From contig URVK01000034.1 of assembly GCA_900551305.1 (NCBI GenBank), positions 1 to 10,969 on the forward strand: a DNA stretch of 10,969 nt, given 5' to 3'. The notes beneath the pieces are model-generated. The model saw only the letters and a program-made list of their open reading frames with translations. It did no database searches and had not been told where the DNA came from. Shown in pieces: positions 6,634-10,969 of this stretch. Origin of the DNA: an uncultured Collinsella sp. (GTDB lineage: Bacteria > Actinomycetota > Coriobacteriia > Coriobacteriales > Coriobacteriaceae). Made by a program: the position numbers and the translations under genes. The stretch's first letter is position 1; every line of letters begins with the position of its first letter.

Positions 6634-7671
6634 ATGGGTAAGTACATCGTTAAACGTGTGCTTCAGTTCATCCCGGTGTTTTTGGGCGTTACGCTGATTC
6701 TGTTCGCCCTCCAGAATATCGTGCCGGGAGATCCGATCAAGCTGATCGGTGGAGACAAGGCTCTGTCCCCCGAGGTGGAGCTTCAGCTTCGCGTCCGCTA
6801 TCACCTGGTCCAGACGGACGAGGACGGCAACGCGATCCTTGACGAGAACGGCGACCCCGTTCAAACGTCGCTCGTGGACCGTTACTTGTATTACATGAAC
6901 GGCCTGCTTCATGGCGATCTGGGCAATTCGTATCAGCGCAAGCTGCCGGTTACGGAAATCTTTGCCCAGAAGTATCCGTATACGGTCAAACTTGCCGCGT
7001 GCGCCATCGTGCTCGAGGCAATTATGGGTATCGGTGCGGGTATCATTTCGGCGGTAAAGCGTTATTCCTTCTGGGATATTTTGGTAACGCTCACCACGTC
7101 GATCCTCGTTGCGGTCCCGGCCTTCTGGCTCGGTATGTTGCTGCAGCTGTTCTTTGGCGTCATCCTCAAGGACGCCACGGGCGGTGCAATCTCCATGCCG
7201 ATCTCGGGTGCCGGCGGTTCCAGCTCTCAGTATCAGGATTGGATGCACTATGTGCTTCCGACCATTACGCTGGCTTCGGTTTCGACCGCTTATGCTGCGC
7301 GCATTATGCGCTCGCAGCTGCTTGACGTCATGAACCAGGATTACATCCGTACGGCAAAGGCCAAGGGTCTCTCCAATCGTGCGATCATCGTCAAGCATGC
7401 GCTTAAGAATGCACTCATCCCCGTCGTTACCTATATTGGTGTCGACTTTGGCGGCATGCTTTCGGGCGCCATCCTGACCGAGACGGTCTTTAACTGGCCC
7501 GGTATCGGCTATGAGGTCTATCGCGCCATTAGCATGCGTGACTGGCCCATCGTTATGGGCGGCGTTACGCTCATCGTTGTCGTCGTCATGGTGATCAACC
7601 TGCTCGTCGACATTAGCTATGCATTCCTCGACCCGCGCATCCGCCTTGGCGGTCCGTCGGATAAGGCCTAA
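6634..7671 (+). CDS. oppB: Peptide ABC transporter permease, OppB/DppB type
   Basis: One of the two membrane subunits that form the peptide channel. The protein has 345 residues with about six helices, near 9-29, 117-140, 147-175, 205-225, 262-284 and 308-331. The N-terminus (RVLQFIPVFLGVTLILFAL, then PGDP at 31-34) is typical of the DppB family. The ATPase-coupling EAA loop is DYIRTAKAKGLSNRAIIVKHALKNALIP (236-263), and the end FLDPRIRL is also typical. The segment about 60-80, in the external loop after the first helix, carries an acidic insertion with DEDGNAILDENGDPV, longer than in common OppB proteins. The start at 6634 follows AGGGGAG (6623-6629) by four bases. That site is partly covered by a small CCCT/AGGG stem (6615-6626). 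It is followed after 14 bases by oppC. Confidence 0.93.
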   Translation: MGKYIVKRVLQFIPVFLGVTLILFALQNIVPGDPIKLIGGDKALSPEVELQLRVRYHLVQTDEDGNAILDENGDPVQTSLVDRYLYYMNGLLHGDLGNSYQRKLPVTEIFAQKYPYTVKLAACAIVLEAIMGIGAGIISAVKRYSFWDILVTLTTSILVAVPAFWLGMLLQLFFGVILKDATGGAISMPISGAGGSSSQYQDWMHYVLPTITLASVSTAYAARIMRSQLLDVMNQDYIRTAKAKGLSNRAIIVKHALKNALIPVVTYIGVDFGGMLSGAILTETVFNWPGIGYEVYRAISMRDWPIVMGGVTLIVVVVMVINLLVDISYAFLDPRIRLGGPSDKA

Positions 7672-7685
7672 GGGAGGTACGTCTC

Positions 7686-8621
7686 ATGCAGGAAACTGAT
7701 ACTCAGTCTCAGGAGCAGGCTACCGCCACCAAGGCCGCATCTGCTCCCGCCAAGTCCCGCACGCTGTGGGGCGACGCTTTTAAGCGTCTTCGTAAGAACA
7801 AGCTCGCCGTTATCGGTGTCTGCTGGATCATCATCGTCGTTGTGGTTGCCCTGACTGCAGATCTGTGGGCTAAGCCCTGGCTCGGTTCCCCGACGGCTTC
7901 CGACTCGACCACCATGGCCGAGACGTCGCTGTTGGCTCCGTGTGCAGAGCACCCGTTTGGCACCGACGCCCTTGGTCGCGACATTCTCGTCCGCGTTATC
8001 TACGGTGCGCGCGTTTCGCTGTCCGTCGGAATTATGGCCACCGCGATCTCCACGCTAATTGGTCTGGTCATGGGTGCTCTGGCCGGTTTCTACGGCGGCA
8101 TCTGGGATACGATCATCATGCGCTGTGCGGACATCTTCCTGGCGTTCCCGTACGTGCTGTTCGTTGTCGCCATGATCGCCGTTATCGGCCGTGGCCTTCA
8201 GAACGTCTTTATCGCCATCGGTATTCTCGGCTGGCCTTCGATTGCGCGCGTCTTCCGATCCGCGATCCTGACGGTCAAGGAAAATGACTATGTTGATGCT
8301 GCGCGCGCGATGGGTGCATCCGATGCTCGTATCGTCGTACGTCACATCTTCCCGAACTCCGTCGCCTCCATCGTGGTCTACGCGACCATGAACATTGGTG
8401 GCGCCATTCTGACCGAGTCCGCTCTGTCCTTCCTCGGCATGGGCGTTATTCCGCCTACGCCTTCGTGGGGCTCCATGATTCAGGACGGTCAGCAGTATCT
8501 TCTGACCGCTCCCTGGATGATGATCATGCCCGGTCTGGCAATTCTCTCGACGGTGCTCGCCTTCACCCTGCTGGGTGACGGTCTGCGCGACGCCCTCGAC
8601 GTCAAGATGAAGGACGCATAA
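7686..8621 (+). CDS. oppC: Peptide ABC transporter permease, OppC/DppC type
   Basis: Second channel subunit, pairing with OppB. The protein has 311 residues. A polar cytoplasmic N-tail (1-38, rich in Gln, Thr and Ala) precedes the first helix at about 41-60. The external loop ends with the OppC hallmark HPFGTDALGRDI (89-100). Five further helices follow. The EAA coupling loop is DYVDAARAMGASDARIVVRHIFPN (201-224), followed by ESALSFLGMG (244-253) and LGDGLRDALD near the end, all conserved in DppC/OppC. A strong ribosome site, AGGGAGG (7671-7677), starts on the last base of the oppB stop and lies 8 bases before the ATG. Translation is likely coupled to oppB upstream and to oppD, only 2 bases downstream. 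No truncation or unusual residue is visible. Confidence 0.95.
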   Translation: MQETDTQSQEQATATKAASAPAKSRTLWGDAFKRLRKNKLAVIGVCWIIIVVVVALTADLWAKPWLGSPTASDSTTMAETSLLAPCAEHPFGTDALGRDILVRVIYGARVSLSVGIMATAISTLIGLVMGALAGFYGGIWDTIIMRCADIFLAFPYVLFVVAMIAVIGRGLQNVFIAIGILGWPSIARVFRSAILTVKENDYVDAARAMGASDARIVVRHIFPNSVASIVVYATMNIGGAILTESALSFLGMGVIPPTPSWGSMIQDGQQYLLTAPWMMIMPGLAILSTVLAFTLLGDGLRDALDVKMKDA

Positions 8622-8623
8622 GG

Positions 8624-9714
8624 ATGAAGAAGAACAAGAACTATGTGGACCTGAAGGACCAGCCTGTTCCCGAGGGCCAGCATCTGCTCGAGGTCGATGA
8701 CCTTAAGATGTATTTCCACACCGAGGATGGCGTTGTTCGCGCTGTCGACGGTGTCTCCTACACGCTCGATCGCGGCGAGACCCTGGGCGTCGTCGGTGAG
8801 TCCGGCTCCGGTAAGTCCGTGACCGCCATGACCATCATGGGTCTTATCTCGATGCCTCCGGGAAAGATCGAGGGCGGCGACGTTCGCTATCGCGGTCGTT
8901 CTATCCTCGAGATGACCGAAGAAGAGATGCAGCACATTCGCGGTAACGATATCGCGATGATCTTCCAGGATCCTATGACCTCCTTGAACCCGGTCTATAA
9001 GATCGGCAAGCAGGTGGGCGAGGGCCTTCGTCTGCACCGTGGCTACTCCAAGCAGGAGGCACTCAAGCGCGCCACCGAGCTTTTGGACCTCGTTGGCATT
9101 CCTGAGCCCGAGAAGCGCGTCAATGAGTATCCGCACCAGTTCTCCGGCGGTATGCGTCAGCGTGTCATGATCGCTATGGCACTTGCCTGCGATCCCGATA
9201 TCCTGATTGCCGACGAGCCCACGACGGCTCTGGACGTTACCATTCAGGCTCAGATTATCGAGCTCATGCAGGAGATGCAGGAGAAGAACGGCAACGCCAT
9301 CATCATGATTACCCATGACCTGGGCGTCGTCGCCGATATGGCCGATAAGATCATGGTTATGTACGCCGGCCGTCCCGTCGAGTTCGGTACTGCTGAGGAA
9401 ATCTTCTACGAGAGCCGCCACCCCTACACCTGGGGCCTTATCCGCTCCATCCCGGAGCAGGCCATCGAAGAGAAGAAGCCGCTCACGCCGATTCACGGCA
9501 ACCCGCCATCGCTCATGAACCTGCCTGAGGGCTGCGTCTTCTCTCCTCGTTGTCCCTTTGCGACCGATAAGTGCCGCAAGCAGCGCCCCGAGCGCGTTGT
9601 CACCGAGTCTGGTCATTACTCTGCGTGCCACTACTCCGGTGACCCCGAGTTCCTCAAGAACGCTCCTGAGACGTCCCGTACGCGCAAGGATTCCAAGAAG
9701 GGAGGCGAGGCGTA

Positions 9715-9715
<1 letters not shown>
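8624..9715 (+). CDS. oppD: Peptide ABC transporter ATP-binding protein, OppD/DppD type
   Basis: One of two ATPases that drive peptide import through OppBC. The protein has 363 residues. It shows Walker A GESGSGKS (58-65), Q-loop Q115 in FQDPMTSLNP, signature FSGGMRQ (173-179), Walker B ILIADE (193-198) with catalytic E198, D-loop ALDV and switch H231 in THDLGVV. The C-terminal oligopeptide-transporter domain has HPYTWGL and four cysteines: C304, C310 and C317 in CVFSPRCPFATDKC, and C335 in HYSAC. That pattern is reported to hold a [4Fe-4S] cluster in an OppD homologue of Mycobacterium tuberculosis. A basic tail (SRTRKDSKKGGEA) follows. The ATG is two bases after the oppC stop, with AAGGA (8610-8614) as ribosome site. 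The last base is shared with oppF. All catalytic residues are present. Confidence 0.96.
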
Positions 9716-10743
<1,028 letters not shown>

Positions 10744-10759
10744 TCGGTTGTTCTCGTCC

Positions 10760-10891
10760 GGGCCCGCGCTGGACTTAGTTTTCAGAACGTCCTCGACCAT
10801 GGAAACCCCCTTATCCTGCTCCTTCGGAGCCGCGGATAAGGGGGTTTCCTGGTCTGCGGAATGTTCTGAAAACTAAGTCCAGCACGGGCCC
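10760..10891. repeat. 132-base nested foldback (long inverted repeat) after oppF
   Basis: The outer arms 10760-10788 and 10863-10891 match at 28 of 29 positions; the only mismatch is C10767 against A10884. The inner arms 10801-10816 and 10834-10849 are perfect over 16 bp (GGAAACCCCCTTATCC and its complement). A central GCTCC-TTC-GGAGC (10818-10830) forms the tip. The stretches between arms also pair partly (ACCA 10796-10799 with TGGT 10850-10853; TCC 10790-10792 with GGA 10858-10860 or a near register). The whole is close to one continuous hairpin of over 50 bp. No T-run follows on either strand, and no target duplication is obvious at the flanks. It may be a miniature inverted-repeat element, a dispersed genomic repeat, or a 3' structure that ends or protects the opp message. 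No protein is encoded. The structure is certain; its nature is not. Confidence 0.85.
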
Positions 10892-10969
10892 TGTGTTACC
10901 ACTGCAGAGGGGTGCATTCCTTGATCGCTCACTTTATCTAATAAGAAATTTAGTGAGGCCGGAGCTTTA
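10892..10969. other. Gene-free right end of window
   Basis: Nothing coding is visible. The last 40 bases turn A/T-rich and contain a 6-bp inverted repeat, CTCACT (10928-10933) and AGTGAG (10952-10957), around 18 bases. This may belong to the promoter region of a gene beyond the window. Too short to interpret. Confidence 0.3.

Noticed and set aside
10760..10891. Foldback as an ordinary intrinsic terminator
   Set aside because: No T-run follows the inner or outer stem on either strand, and the stem is several times longer than the real terminators in this window.
10760..10891. Foldback as a CRISPR unit or attachment site
   Set aside because: There is no regularly spaced direct repeat, no integrase or cas gene, and no tRNA end nearby.

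Overview
The window reads as chromosome of a moderately GC-rich actinobacterium. A Coriobacteriia member such as Collinsella fits best. This is inferred from the strong bias to C/G-ending codons, the actinobacterial-type SecG (SGKGTGVSD motif), SecG sitting directly behind a gap-pgk-tpiA block, and a lipoprotein signal carrying a twin arginine. No marker gene here fixes the genus, and all ten genes lie on the + strand.

Left part (1-4146) is a glycolytic block. It holds the 3' end of gap (glyceraldehyde-3-phosphate dehydrogenase), then pgk, tpiA and gpmI (cofactor-independent phosphoglycerate mutase). A strong intrinsic terminator separates gap from pgk. The next three genes are tightly packed: pgk and tpiA overlap by 8 bases, and tpiA and gpmI are 5 bases apart. 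The block ends at a perfect 11-bp terminator stem. Together these enzymes carry out the middle of lower glycolysis plus triose isomerisation. All show intact catalytic motifs and the codon bias of highly expressed genes.

Middle (4147-4800): secG, a small subunit of the Sec translocon, has its own probable promoter and its own terminator. A 295-base gene-free stretch follows. It contains a 14-bp perfect palindrome, a tandem TTGACCG repeat and probably the promoter and long leader of the next operon.

Right part (4801-10743) is a complete five-gene ABC peptide importer: a lipid-anchored binding protein (oppA-like), two permeases (oppB, oppC) and two ATPases (oppD, oppF). oppB to oppF are spaced by 14, 2 and -1 bases and must be one transcript. 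Between oppA and oppB lie two hairpins, which suggests the binding protein is made in excess of the membrane parts. Both ATPases carry the C-terminal four-cysteine pattern associated with an iron-sulfur cluster in this family.

Right end (10744-10969): 16 bases after the oppF stop begins a 132-base nearly perfect foldback, with 29-bp outer arms and 16-bp inner arms. It lacks the T-run of an ordinary terminator. It is the most unusual object in the window and may be a miniature mobile or repeat element, or an RNA hairpin that protects or ends the opp message. I found no convincing new protein system; the coding content is ordinary and intact.
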